Assembly (NCBI GenBank): GCA_016182845.1
Contig: JACPFT010000018.1
Coordinates: 34,617 to 67,528, forward strand
DNA length: 32,912 bases
Source: Gammaproteobacteria bacterium
Lineage (GTDB): Bacteria; Pseudomonadota; Gammaproteobacteria; Enterobacterales; Permianibacteraceae
Reading direction: 5' to 3'
A program made the translations under genes and the position numbers. Of the stretch, positions 14,767-22,915 are shown one piece after another; positions within the stretch are counted from its first letter, which is position 1, and every line of letters begins with the position of its first letter. Under the pieces are notes generated by a model that saw only the letters and a program-made list of their open reading frames with translations, was not told the DNA's origin and made no database searches.

Positions 14767-15624
14767 ATGAACTTATTTCTGCACCGCTGCGAACTGAACC
14801 CGGAAAGCCTGCCCATGCGCCTCGCCTTGCAGGGCATGGACGCGCCGGATTTGCGGCCCCGCGATGCCGTGCTCTTGTTCGATGCGCGGCGTTCGGAGCG
14901 CGGCTCGCTGGCCCTGGGGATCGTCTTGAGCGGCACGGGCTCGCGTTGCGTGCTGCAGCGCCTGAACCTGCCGCTGGCCGTGTTGCGCGAGTGCATCGAG
15001 ATTCCCGAGGAATGGCCGGGCGACTGGCTGCGGGTCGATGCCGCCGCCCTGGAGGTCTTCGGCGGCGCGGCCGGCGTGGTGGATTACTGGCTGAGCCGGG
15101 CCCTGTGGCTTGGCGAGGCGGAAACGGACGGTGCGGTGCGCGAGGCGACCGGCAGTTACCGGCTCAAGGTACGCGACGAGATCGCCCTGCTGGAACGGCG
15201 TCTCGCCGAGGCGCCGCAGCGGGAGGAAAACCTCGCGGAGCGGCAGAGCCTCGTGGACGCCTTCCGCGTGGCGGTGAAGAGCAGCTATCGATTTTCCTGC
15301 GCCTTCTGCGGCGCGCAGCGCGTGTCGCCGACCGGGCAGTTCGAGGTGGAGGCCGTGTCCATCCTGCCTCGCGAGCAGAACGGCCGCCTGGACCTGCGCA
15401 ACGGCCTGGCCCTGTGCCGGTTGCATGCCTGGGGCTTTAACCAGGGCCTGCTCAGCCTGGACGCGAACGGCAAGATCCTGGCCCATGCCGAGCTGCCCCG
15501 CGAGCCGGCCTATAAGCCGCTGTGGGAGCTGGAAGGCGCGAGCTGCGCCGAACCACGGCTGGAGCAGGGCAGGGCGGCGGAGCTCTATCTGAATGCGCAT
15601 CGGGAAATGCACGGCTTTTCCTGA
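14767..15624 (+). CDS. HNH-type domain protein with an altered active site
   Basis: Unnamed protein of 285 residues. The N-terminal half (1-150) has no motif I recognise. The C-terminal part (about 165-245) has the layout of an HNH nuclease of the restriction-endonuclease-like type: C178-x-x-C181 (RFSCAFCGAQR), FEVEAVSILPREQNGR at 192-207, D209LRNGLALC217RLH220AWGFN225QGLLSLD. In canonical members the VEAVS position reads V/L-E-A-A-H and the FN position reads FD. Here the first histidine is S198 and the aspartate is N225, while N212, H220 and the CxxC...CxxH zinc ligands remain. Nuclease activity is therefore doubtful. AAGGA precedes the ATG at 14767. It is inserted between parE and parC. Confidence 0.72.
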   Translation: MNLFLHRCELNPESLPMRLALQGMDAPDLRPRDAVLLFDARRSERGSLALGIVLSGTGSRCVLQRLNLPLAVLRECIEIPEEWPGDWLRVDAAALEVFGGAAGVVDYWLSRALWLGEAETDGAVREATGSYRLKVRDEIALLERRLAEAPQREENLAERQSLVDAFRVAVKSSYRFSCAFCGAQRVSPTGQFEVEAVSILPREQNGRLDLRNGLALCRLHAWGFNQGLLSLDANGKILAHAELPREPAYKPLWELEGASCAEPRLEQGRAAELYLNAHREMHGFS

Positions 15625-15643
15625 GCAAACAATTAGGTAACCT

Positions 15644-15813
15644 CTGAATAAGTCCGTCCTGGACTTATTCAGAACGCAAAGTCCGGCACATGTCCGTACT
15701 TTGCTCACGACAAATCAATCACTTACATGATTGATTTGCGGGTTGGCCATCCCTGGCCAACGGAAGCCCTGACTTTTTCAGGGCTTCCTTAGTAAACAGC
15801 CGGCACAACCGGC
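15644..15813. repeat. Array of consecutive hairpins upstream of parC
   Basis: Five strong inverted repeats stand side by side: CTGAATAAGTCC/GGACTTATTCAG (15644-15655 and 15661-15672, 12 bp); GCAAAGT/ACTTTGC with inner CGG/CCG (15676-15704); CAAATCAATCA/TGATTGATTTG (15711-15721 and 15728-15738, 11 bp); GTTGGCCA/TGGCCAAC (15742-15749 and 15754-15761, 8 bp); GGAAGCCCTGA/TCAGGGCTTCC (15762-15772 and 15778-15788, 11 bp). A weaker GCCGG/CCGGC follows (15799-15813). All but the second have perfect stems, gaps between hairpins are 0-10 bp, and no coding frame fills the stretch. It spans nearly the whole gap between the HNH-type gene and parC. Confidence 0.88.
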
Positions 15814-15829
15814 GAAGAGTGGTGTAGCC

Positions 15830-18088
15830 ATGACAGAGGCGATTTTCCTGAACGAGGACGGCAGCGAGCGCCGCTCCCTGTCCTCGTTCACCGAGCAGGC
15901 GTATTTGAATTATTCCATGTACGTGATCATGGATCGGGCCCTGCCCCATATCGGTGACGGTCTGAAGCCCGTGCAGCGGCGCATCATCTACGCCATGAGC
16001 GAGCTGGGCCTGGACGCGGGTTCGAAGCACAAGAAATCGGCGCGCACGGTGGGCGATGTCCTGGGTAAATACCATCCCCACGGCGATTCGGCCTGCTACG
16101 AGGCCATGGTGCTCATGGCCCAGCCCTTCTCCTACCGCTACACCCTGGTGGACGGCCAGGGCAACTGGGGGGCGCCGGACGATCCGAAATCCTTTGCCGC
16201 CATGCGTTATACCGAGGCGCGCTTGTCGAAATATTCCGAGATTCTGCTCTCGGAACTGGGCCAGGGCACGGTGGACTGGGGGCCGAATTTCGACGGCACG
16301 ATGGAAGAACCCCTGGTCCTGCCGGCGCGGCTGCCGAATTTATTGCTGAACGGCACGACCGGCATCGCCGTGGGCATGGCCACGGATATTCCGCCCCATA
16401 ATCTGCGCGAAGTGGCGGCGGCCTGCGTGCATCTGCTGGAAAATCCCCAAGCCACCGTCGGCGAGCTCTGCGAGCATGTGCGCGGCCCGGATTTCCCCAC
16501 CGAGGCGGAAATCATCACGCCGCGCAGCGATTTGCTGAAGATCTACGAGACCGGGCGCGGCTCGGTGCGCATGCGCGCCGTGTTCAAGGAGGAGGACGGC
16601 GAGATCGTCATCACCGCCTTGCCGCACCAGGTGTCCGGCGCGAAAGTGCTGGAGCAGATCGCCGAGCAGATGAACGCCAAGAAACTGCCCCTGGTGCAGG
16701 ATCTGCGCGACGAGTCGGATCATGAGAATCCCACGCGCATCGTCATCGTGCCGCGCTCCAACCGCGTGGACGTGGCCGAGCTGATGAACCATTTGTTCGC
16801 CACGACCCAGCTGGAAAATTCCTACCGCGTCAACGTCAATGTCATCGGCCTGGACGGTCGGCCCCAGGTCAAGGATCTGCGCACGATGTTGTCGGAATGG
16901 CTCACGTTCCGCACCGAGACCGTGCGCCGACGCCTGCAATTCCGCCTGGACAAGGTGCTGAACCGCCTGCATATCCTCGACGGCCTGCTGATCGCCTTCC
17001 TGAATATCGACGAGGTGATCCACATCATCCGCACGGAGGACAAGCCGAAGGCCGTGCTCATGGAGCGTTTCGGCATCTCCGATACCCAGGCCGAGGCCAT
17101 CCTGGAATTGAAGCTGCGCCATCTCGCCAAGCTGGAAGAGATGAAGATCCGCGGCGAGCAGGACGAGCTGGCCAAGGAGCGCGACGGCCTGCAGAAGATC
17201 CTCGGCAGCGAGAAGCTGCTCAAGAACAAGGTGCGCGACGAGATCCTGGCCGATGCCAAGAGCTATGGCGACGAGCGCCGCTCGCCCCTGGTGGAGCGCG
17301 GCGAGGCCAAGGCCCTGTCGGAGACCGAGTTGATGCCCACCGAGCCGGTGACCGTCGTGCTCTCGGAAAAGGGCTGGGCGCGTTGCGCCAAGGGCCACGA
17401 TGTGGACGGCGCGGCCCTGTCCTACAAGGCCGGAGACGGCTACAAGGCCCAGGCCTCGGGCCGGTCCAATCAGCAGGTCGTGTTTATCGACTCCACGGGC
17501 CGGTCCTATTCGCTGCTGGCCTCCTCCCTGCCCTCGGCGCGCGGCCAGGGCGAGCCCCTGACCGGGCGGCTGACGCCCATCGCGGGCTCCAGCTTCGAGG
17601 CCGTGCTCATGGGCGAGGACAAGCAGCTCTACGTCCTGGCCTCGGACGCCGGCTACGGTTTCGTGGCGGAGTATGCCGAGTTGCAGTCGCGCAACAAGGC
17701 CGGCAAGGCCCTGCTCAGCCTCCCGGCTGGCGGCAAGGTCATGACGCCGCGCCGCATCGGCGATCGGGACCGCGACCGCATCGTCGCCGTGACCACCGAG
17801 GGCCGCCTCCTGGTGTTCCCGATCAAGGATCTGCCGGTGCTGGCCAAGGGCAAGGGCAATAAGATCATCAATGTGCCGGCGGAGCGCGTGAACCTGCGCG
17901 AGGAATATGTCAGCGATTTGATCGTGCTGCCGGCGGAGGCCGAACTGGTGATTTACTCTGGCAAGCGTACACTGACCCTGAAGGCCGCCGATCTGGAGCA
18001 TTACAGCGGCGAGCGCGGCCGACGCGGCCATGCCCTGCCGCGCGGTTTCCAGCGCGTGGAAAAACTCGAAGCGGCGAACAAGGGCTGA
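15830..18088 (+). CDS. parC: DNA topoisomerase IV subunit A
   Basis: DNA-cleaving subunit of topoisomerase IV, 752 residues (E. coli ParC also 752). Seen: N-terminal [34 protein letters not shown]; the winged-helix quinolone-resistance region [15 protein letters not shown], with S87 and E91 at the positions of E. coli S80 and E84, i.e. the quinolone-susceptible residues; catalytic tyrosine Y127 in [10 protein letters not shown]; tower and coiled-coil domains with [22 protein letters not shown]; and a C-terminal beta-pinwheel (about 500-740). The C terminus lacks the GyrA box QRRGGKG, supporting ParC over GyrA. parE is upstream, separated by one HNH-type gene. The roughly 200 bp before the ATG are almost entirely hairpins, and the ribosome-binding site (AAGAGTGG) is weak. 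Confidence 0.97.
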   Translation: MTEAIFLNEDGSERRSLSSFTEQAYLNYSMYVIMDRALPHIGDGLKPVQRRIIYAMSELGLDAGSKHKKSARTVGDVLGKYHPHGDSACYEAMVLMAQPFSYRYTLVDGQGNWGAPDDPKSFAAMRYTEARLSKYSEILLSELGQGTVDWGPNFDGTMEEPLVLPARLPNLLLNGTTGIAVGMATDIPPHNLREVAAACVHLLENPQATVGELCEHVRGPDFPTEAEIITPRSDLLKIYETGRGSVRMRAVFKEEDGEIVITALPHQVSGAKVLEQIAEQMNAKKLPLVQDLRDESDHENPTRIVIVPRSNRVDVAELMNHLFATTQLENSYRVNVNVIGLDGRPQVKDLRTMLSEWLTFRTETVRRRLQFRLDKVLNRLHILDGLLIAFLNIDEVIHIIRTEDKPKAVLMERFGISDTQAEAILELKLRHLAKLEEMKIRGEQDELAKERDGLQKILGSEKLLKNKVRDEILADAKSYGDERRSPLVERGEAKALSETELMPTEPVTVVLSEKGWARCAKGHDVDGAALSYKAGDGYKAQASGRSNQQVVFIDSTGRSYSLLASSLPSARGQGEPLTGRLTPIAGSSFEAVLMGEDKQLYVLASDAGYGFVAEYAELQSRNKAGKALLSLPAGGKVMTPRRIGDRDRDRIVAVTTEGRLLVFPIKDLPVLAKGKGNKIINVPAERVNLREEYVSDLIVLPAEAELVIYSGKRTLTLKAADLEHYSGERGRRGHALPRGFQRVEKLEAANKG

Positions 18089-18147
18089 TCAAACAAGGGC
18101 ATATCAAAAAAGAATTAGGGCCGCATTGGCCCGGATGTGGAGGTCTT

Positions 18148-18423
18148 ATGAGCATTCTGAAACCGATGAACCTGGAACTGGCCGACGAGCTGGCGGTTCT
18201 TTCCCGTTTTCCCCTGGACACCCTGGACCAGGGTCTGAAGATCCACGGCGATGCGGAGGCCGCGGTCATCGCCGCCGCGGCCCGCCTCTTCGCCAAGGGC
18301 ATGCTCACCCACAAGGACGGCGGCTATCTGACCGATCGCGGCCGGGAGGCGGCCGAGCACTGGGCGCGTAGCTTCGCCCTGTTGACGGCGGAGAGTTTCG
18401 AGCAGGCCGTGCCGGCGCTGTAA
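18148..18423 (+). CDS. TIGR02647 family small protein
   Basis: Protein of 91 residues of the family named TIGR02647 in gammaproteobacteria, function not established. Seen: LELADELAVLSRFPLDTLDQGLKIHGDAEAAVIAAAARLFAKGMLTHKDGGYLTDRGREAAEHW, matching the family pattern L-x-x-E-L-x-x-L-x-x-F-x-L-x-T-x-x-x-G-x-K-x-H followed by GYLT-x-x-G-R-x-A-A-E-H. The helix-rich fold with a G-G-Y-L-T turn looks like a small winged helix, so nucleic-acid binding is possible but is inference. GGAGG lies just upstream of the ATG. It follows parC by 59 bp, as I recall for Pseudomonas, and may share its transcript; it ends 7 bp from the convergent cyclase-like gene. Confidence 0.85.
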   Translation: MSILKPMNLELADELAVLSRFPLDTLDQGLKIHGDAEAAVIAAAARLFAKGMLTHKDGGYLTDRGREAAEHWARSFALLTAESFEQAVPAL

Positions 18424-18430
18424 CCGGGAC

Positions 18431-19870
18431 TCAGGCGCCTTGCAGCTGCTGCCACAGGTGTTGCACCTGGCCGGCCAGCAGCTCGTCGTAAGGCGCCGCC
18501 AGGCCGTCCAGGCGGTAGCTGGGGCAGGGTTCCGAGCGACCCTTGATCAGCACGTTGCGGTGGGCCTGGCAGCCGACGCGGCCCTTCAGTTCCGGTAGCT
18601 CGGCCAGTTCCCGGGACATCACCACCTCGTCCGGCCCGGCCACGGCGGACAGGCGCATCACCAGGTTCAGGGCATCGCCCAGGACGGCGAACTGCGCCTG
18701 CTCGCCGCCCAGGATGGCGGTGAGCAGCTTGCCGGTGTGCAGGCAGAGACGCACTTGCAGGACCTGTTCCGCCGGCCGGGTTTCGTTGTAGCGGTTCACC
18801 AGCTGCTGGAACAGCAGGGTCGCGCAGAGCGCGTGGAAGGCATGCTCCTCGTCCGAGCGCGGCAGGCCGAACAGGACCAGGACGCCATCGCCATAGTATT
18901 TGTCCACCTGGCCGTTGTAGAGCTTGGCCGCGCGGGCGAGGAGGGCATGGTACTGGTTGATGAGCGCGGCGAGTGTGCCCGGCTCCAGGCGTTCGCTCAG
19001 GGCGCCCAGATTGACGAACTCCACCAGCAGCAGACTGGCCTGGGCATAGCGCCCGGCCTGCCATTCGCCGTGTTCGCCGCGCAGGCTGGCGGCCAGCGGC
19101 GAGGGCGCGAAGCGGGCATACTCCCGTTCGCGCTGCTGCCGCTGGGCCAGTTCCTGGCGCAGGCGTTCCGCCTGGTCCAGGGCCATGCTCAGCTCATCCC
19201 TTCTATCCCGCCCATCTTCGGCGGCCTCCGTTATAGCTTCCGGTGCATACTCGCCCGCCGCCAGGCGCGCTACAGCCTTGGTCAGGCGCAGCAGGCGCGT
19301 TCGCCAGGCGCGGGCCAGCCCGAACAATAGGGCGGAGGCCAGGAGCAGCACCAGGCCGGCGCCCAAGCCCAGGCGCAACAAGGTCTGGCGGCCACTGCTC
19401 GCCATAGCCTCCGGATCCAGGAGTAGTTGCACGAAGCCCAGGCGCATGCCGTCTAGCTGGATGCTCTCCACGAATTGCAGACCCGGGGGGGCGTTGCCGC
19501 TGCTGGTCGGCGCTGGCGGACGCAGGACCAGGCCTAGGCCATCGGCATCGGTCACCCGCGCCTGGAGCACCACGCCGTCGCGCAGCAGGCTGTCCATCAA
19601 GGGCGCCAGGGCCTCGGGCTTGCCGTCCCGCAGGATGGGCGCATAGGCCTGAGCGGCCTGGCGGGCCAGGCTGCGGCCATAACGCTCGCGGACCTCGTGC
19701 TGGTCGGCGGCCAGGTGGGTACGGGCCAGCTGCCAGCCGGCAGCCAGGGCGGCGGCCAGGATCAGGCTCAGGGCCATGGCCAGGCCGGGGCGGGGCAGGG
19801 CACGCGTCAGGCCCGCCCCGTGGCGTGCCAGGGATGCGCTCAGCTGCGGGAGGAGCTTGGGGTATGCCAT
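18431..19870 (-). CDS. Membrane-anchored class III adenylate cyclase-like protein
   Basis: Two-helix membrane sensor with a C-terminal cyclase homology domain, 479 residues from the ATG at 19870. Seen: helix 1 at about 28-48, periplasmic region 49-162, helix 2 at about 163-187, a HAMP-like linker and coiled coil at about 188-255, and a cyclase domain at about 275-455 with LSERLEPGTLAALINQYH, VDKYYGDGVLVLFG and FAVLGDALNLVMRLS. D328 (second metal ligand), K324 (base selection), N402 and R406 (transition state) are present. The first metal aspartate of the usual F-A-D-x-x-x-F-T motif is E284 with a rewritten neighbourhood (LLLVEFVNLGALS), so activity is uncertain. It diverges from serB across 94 bp; a cyclase-like membrane protein gene sits in the same place in Pseudomonas (PA4961, from memory). 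Confidence 0.8.
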   Translation of the reverse strand: MAYPKLLPQLSASLARHGAGLTRALPRPGLAMALSLILAAALAAGWQLARTHLAADQHEVRERYGRSLARQAAQAYAPILRDGKPEALAPLMDSLLRDGVVLQARVTDADGLGLVLRPPAPTSSGNAPPGLQFVESIQLDGMRLGFVQLLLDPEAMASSGRQTLLRLGLGAGLVLLLASALLFGLARAWRTRLLRLTKAVARLAAGEYAPEAITEAAEDGRDRRDELSMALDQAERLRQELAQRQQREREYARFAPSPLAASLRGEHGEWQAGRYAQASLLLVEFVNLGALSERLEPGTLAALINQYHALLARAAKLYNGQVDKYYGDGVLVLFGLPRSDEEHAFHALCATLLFQQLVNRYNETRPAEQVLQVRLCLHTGKLLTAILGGEQAQFAVLGDALNLVMRLSAVAGPDEVVMSRELAELPELKGRVGCQAHRNVLIKGRSEPCPSYRLDGLAAPYDELLAGQVQHLWQQLQGA

Positions 19871-19964
19871 AATCCGGGCCTTTTTTGGAGCCGGCAGTGT
19901 GCCATCATTCGGCCTATTGGCCAAGGCGCCGGCGGATATCCCGGCAGACGCGGAGAGCGTGATC

Positions 19965-20861
19965 ATGCCCCATTCATCCTCGAACTACAGCATTTACGCC
20001 CTGGGCGCCGGCGCCGAGCAGGCCCCGGTCCTCGCCGAGAGCCTGGCCGATTTCGGCAGCCTCCAGGGCGAGGCCCGGAGCCATGCCCGCAATGAGCGGG
20101 GCGTTCAGGCCTTGAGCTTCAGCCTGGCCAGTGCCCTGTCCCTGGATGCCCTGCGCCTGGCCTTACGGGAACGGGCGCCGAGCTTGGGCATCGACTTCGC
20201 GGCCCTGCGGACCGGCGAGTTGCCTGAACGGGTCGGCCTCCTGGTCATGGACATGGACTCCACCCTGATCACCATCGAGGTCATCGACGAGCTCGCCAAG
20301 CGGGCCGGGGTGGGCGAGCAGGTGGCTGCCATCACGGCGGCGGCCATGCGCGGCGAGCTGGATTTCAGCGAGAGCCTGCGCCAGCGCGTGGCCCGGCTCA
20401 AGGGCCTGCGCCGCGAGGCCATAAACGAGGTGGCCGACGCCCTGCCGCTCAATCGGGGCGCCGAGGCCCTGGTGGCCATGGCCAAGGCGCGCGGCTGCCG
20501 GCTGGCCCTGGTGTCCGGCGGCTTCAGCTATTTCGCCGAGCGCCTACAGGCCCGCCTGGGTCTGGACTACATCGCCGCCAACCGCCTGGAGATCGTCGAC
20601 GGCCTGCTGACCGGGCGGGTCGAGGGCGGGATCGTCCATGCCGAGCGCAAGGCCGAACTGCTGCTGCACTACGCCCGCGAACTGGGGCTCAAGCCGGAGC
20701 AGGCCGTGGCCGTGGGCGACGGCGCCAATGACCTCAAGATGATGGCTGTGGCCGGCCTGGGCGTGGCCCTGCATGCCAAGCCCAAGGTCCAGGCCCAGGC
20801 GCCGGTGGCCATCAACCAACTGGGCCTGGAAGGCGTGGGTTATCTCCTGGGTTGGGCCTGA
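19965..20861 (+). CDS. serB: Phosphoserine phosphatase SerB
   Basis: HAD-superfamily enzyme for the last step of serine synthesis: O-phosphoserine to serine plus phosphate. Seen: 298 residues from the ATG at 19965 (GGAGAG just upstream). An N-terminal ACT-like region (about 1-80) is followed by the catalytic HAD domain with motif I DMDSTLI (nucleophile D96, acid/base D98), VIDELAKRAGVGEQVAAITAAAMRGELDFSESLRQRVARLKG cap, motif II LALVSGGFSYFAERL, and motif III/IV AVAVGDGANDLKMMAVAGLGVALHAKP. The frame stays open upstream to 19776, but that would overlap the divergent gene and add residues with no family match. Confidence 0.95.
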   Translation: MPHSSSNYSIYALGAGAEQAPVLAESLADFGSLQGEARSHARNERGVQALSFSLASALSLDALRLALRERAPSLGIDFAALRTGELPERVGLLVMDMDSTLITIEVIDELAKRAGVGEQVAAITAAAMRGELDFSESLRQRVARLKGLRREAINEVADALPLNRGAEALVAMAKARGCRLALVSGGFSYFAERLQARLGLDYIAANRLEIVDGLLTGRVEGGIVHAERKAELLLHYARELGLKPEQAVAVGDGANDLKMMAVAGLGVALHAKPKVQAQAPVAINQLGLEGVGYLLGWA

Positions 20862-21033
20862 GCCGCGTTGGTGAAAATCGCGAAAATTTCATGCACACAC
20901 CCTGCTTTTTGAGTGAAATTTCGGCTTAATAGCTCGTAATATTTTGATTTAAAACAGATAAATATCATTGGTCTTGTTATTGCCTGGTCTTCGCCGATGC
21001 GCAGCTCCGCGCACTCCAAGAAGGAAGAACAAG

Positions 21034-22860
21034 ATGCTGAATACACTTTGGGGAGCGGGGGCCGCCCTGCTGATCGCCGCCGCCGCCGGCCAGGCTCTGG
21101 CCACCGAATCTGAATTAAAACCCGCCAAGGATCGCCAGGAACTGCGCCAGCAGCTCGAGAAGGCTCTCGCGGAGGACCATATGCCGGGCGCCAGCCTGGT
21201 GGTTTTCGACAAGAACGGCGTCGTCTTTTCCGAGCAGTTTGGCCTGGCCGACAAGGCCGCCAAGCGCCCGGTCACCGAGAACACCCTGTTTCGCATCGGC
21301 TCGGTGAGCAAGACCCCGACCGGCATCGCCATCCTCCAGCTGGTCGAACAGGGCAAGCTGTCCCTGGACGCCCCGGTGAAAGCCCTGTTGCCGGAACTCA
21401 AGCTGGACAATCCCTGGGAGGCCAGCCATCCGGTGCGACTGATTCACCTACTGGAGCACACGGCGGGCCTGGACGACATGCACCTACGTGACACCTACAA
21501 GCTGGAGCCCGGTTCGTTCAGCCACCTGGATACGGCCAACCGGGGGGCGGGCAGCCTGCGCGTGCGCTGGCAGCCGGGGACCATGATGTCTTATAGCAAT
21601 CCAGGTTATGGCGTCCTTGGTGCGATCCTGGAACGCCATTATGGCCAGCCCTGGGAACAGATCATCGATGAGCGGGTGCTCAAGCCCTTGGGCATGGGCG
21701 ATGGTACGGCGGACCTGGCCGAGGCCCAGCGCCGCGCTCTGGCCCAGGGTTATAGCGGCGACGACGAGCGTCCGACCGGCCACCCGGCGATTTGGCTGCG
21801 CGCCGCCGGTCAGGTGAGTGCTTCAGCCCGTGATCTCGCGCAATTGGGACGCTTCATGCTGAGTGGCGGCCAGAGCATGCCCGGCGTGCTCAAGCCGGAA
21901 ACGGTCGCCGAGATGCATGTTGTGCATACGCCGGACACGGCCCGTGCCGGCCTGAAGCTGGGCTATGGCCTGGCCCAATACAGCAAGGTTCGCAATGGCG
22001 TGATGTGGCACGGCCATAATGGCGGCATCGAGGGATTCGCGTCGAGTTTCGCCTACGCGCCCAGCCTGGGCTATGGCTATGTCCTGCTGGCCAATACCGA
22101 TCGCGCGGGGCGTAGTATCCATGAGCCGGTTTGGCGCTATCTGGTGGCTCTGGCCGGCGCAAAGCCCGTCCCGGCAGCGACGGCCCCGGCGCCATTCGCC
22201 ATCGACGCCTGGTTCCGCTTCGCCAATCCCCGCAATGAACTGATGCGTGGTCAAACGACCTTGTTGTCCGTGGCCAAGATTCGCACCGAGGGCGACCGCT
22301 TGATTTTCCAGGCTTTGCTGGAGGAACCGGAGGTGTACCACATCCTCCCCGGCGGCTTGCTGGCGGAAGCGAAGGAGCCTAGCCTGCCGGTGGGCGTCAT
22401 GACCCGCGATGACCAGGGGCGCATCACCGTGACCCTGGATGGCATGGTGTCGCGCGAAGTGAGTGCTCCGGCTGCCCTGGGGCCCGCCGCGCTGTTCATT
22501 TTGGCTCTCGCTGCCCTGGTCTCGGCCCCTTTCGGTCGGCGCAAGGTCCTCGTCAATCCCTGGCTGCGCCTCTGGCCCAGCCTGGCTCTGCTGGCCCTGG
22601 CCGCAACCATCTTCTGCGTGAGCCAGATGACCATGATGGAATCCGGCGTCATGAACTGGAAGACGCTGGGCATCGCCGCTGGGACCTGGGCCTTCGCCCT
22701 GGCCGGCGCCATGGGCTTGTGGATGAATGCGCGACAATGGACCGGCGAGGTGGCGCTCCTGGCCAAGTCCCGTTGCTTGTTGGCGTCGCTGGCCGTGGTA
22801 GGCCTTTCCCTCTGGTTCTGGCAGGCCCAATGGCTGGGACTGGCGCTCTGGCTGTATTGA
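21034..22860 (+). CDS. Beta-lactamase-fold serine hydrolase with C-terminal membrane domain
   Basis: Class C beta-lactamase/PBP-like serine hydrolase (CubicO group), 608 residues; substrate not predictable. Seen: signal peptide MLNTLWGAGAALLIAAAAGQALA (about 23 residues); catalytic S90-V-S-K93 (SxxK) in FRIGSVSKTPTG; Y187-S-N189 (YxN) in MMSYSNPGYG; H328-N-G330 (HxG) in WHGHNGGIEGF; LLEHTAGL before the YxN motif, typical of the group. After a beta-rich linker (about 390-480) come four hydrophobic helices near 490-512, 520-542, 550-567 and 580-608, so the enzyme is membrane-tethered with its catalytic domain outside. The ATG at 21034 follows AAGGAAGAA. It sits between serB and fimX, which are neighbours in Pseudomonas, and its 170-bp upstream region is AT-rich, so it may be a later insertion. 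Confidence 0.87.
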   Translation: MLNTLWGAGAALLIAAAAGQALATESELKPAKDRQELRQQLEKALAEDHMPGASLVVFDKNGVVFSEQFGLADKAAKRPVTENTLFRIGSVSKTPTGIAILQLVEQGKLSLDAPVKALLPELKLDNPWEASHPVRLIHLLEHTAGLDDMHLRDTYKLEPGSFSHLDTANRGAGSLRVRWQPGTMMSYSNPGYGVLGAILERHYGQPWEQIIDERVLKPLGMGDGTADLAEAQRRALAQGYSGDDERPTGHPAIWLRAAGQVSASARDLAQLGRFMLSGGQSMPGVLKPETVAEMHVVHTPDTARAGLKLGYGLAQYSKVRNGVMWHGHNGGIEGFASSFAYAPSLGYGYVLLANTDRAGRSIHEPVWRYLVALAGAKPVPAATAPAPFAIDAWFRFANPRNELMRGQTTLLSVAKIRTEGDRLIFQALLEEPEVYHILPGGLLAEAKEPSLPVGVMTRDDQGRITVTLDGMVSREVSAPAALGPAALFILALAALVSAPFGRRKVLVNPWLRLWPSLALLALAATIFCVSQMTMMESGVMNWKTLGIAAGTWAFALAGAMGLWMNARQWTGEVALLAKSRCLLASLAVVGLSLWFWQAQWLGLALWLY

Positions 22861-22875
22861 GCCGGTCGTGAACTG

Positions 22876-22901
22876 AAAACGGCGCCTCCGGGCGCCGTTT
22901 T
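22876..22901. terminator. Bidirectional intrinsic terminator
   Basis: AAAACGGCGCC (22876-22886) and GGCGCCGTTTT (22891-22901) form a perfect 11-bp stem with a TCCG loop, giving a T run on both strands. It lies between the convergent stops of the serine hydrolase (22860) and fimX (22916). It shares the ACGGCGCC stem with the tRNA terminator at 32658. Confidence 0.9.
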
Positions 22902-22915
22902 CGTCTGCGCTGGGT

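Noticed and set aside
15644-15813. CRISPR array reading of the repeated hairpins before parC
   Set aside because: The hairpins differ in sequence from one another, so there is no direct repeat with unique spacers, and no cas gene is in the window.
16079-16093. Quinolone-resistance mutation in parC
   Set aside because: Serine (87) and glutamate (91) are present at the two positions usually changed, so this is the susceptible type.
18066-18108. Short direct repeat after parC (ACAAGGGC...ATCAAA twice)
   Set aside because: It spans the end of parC and a few bases beyond. It is two imperfect copies only, with no further structure, and could be a small local duplication.
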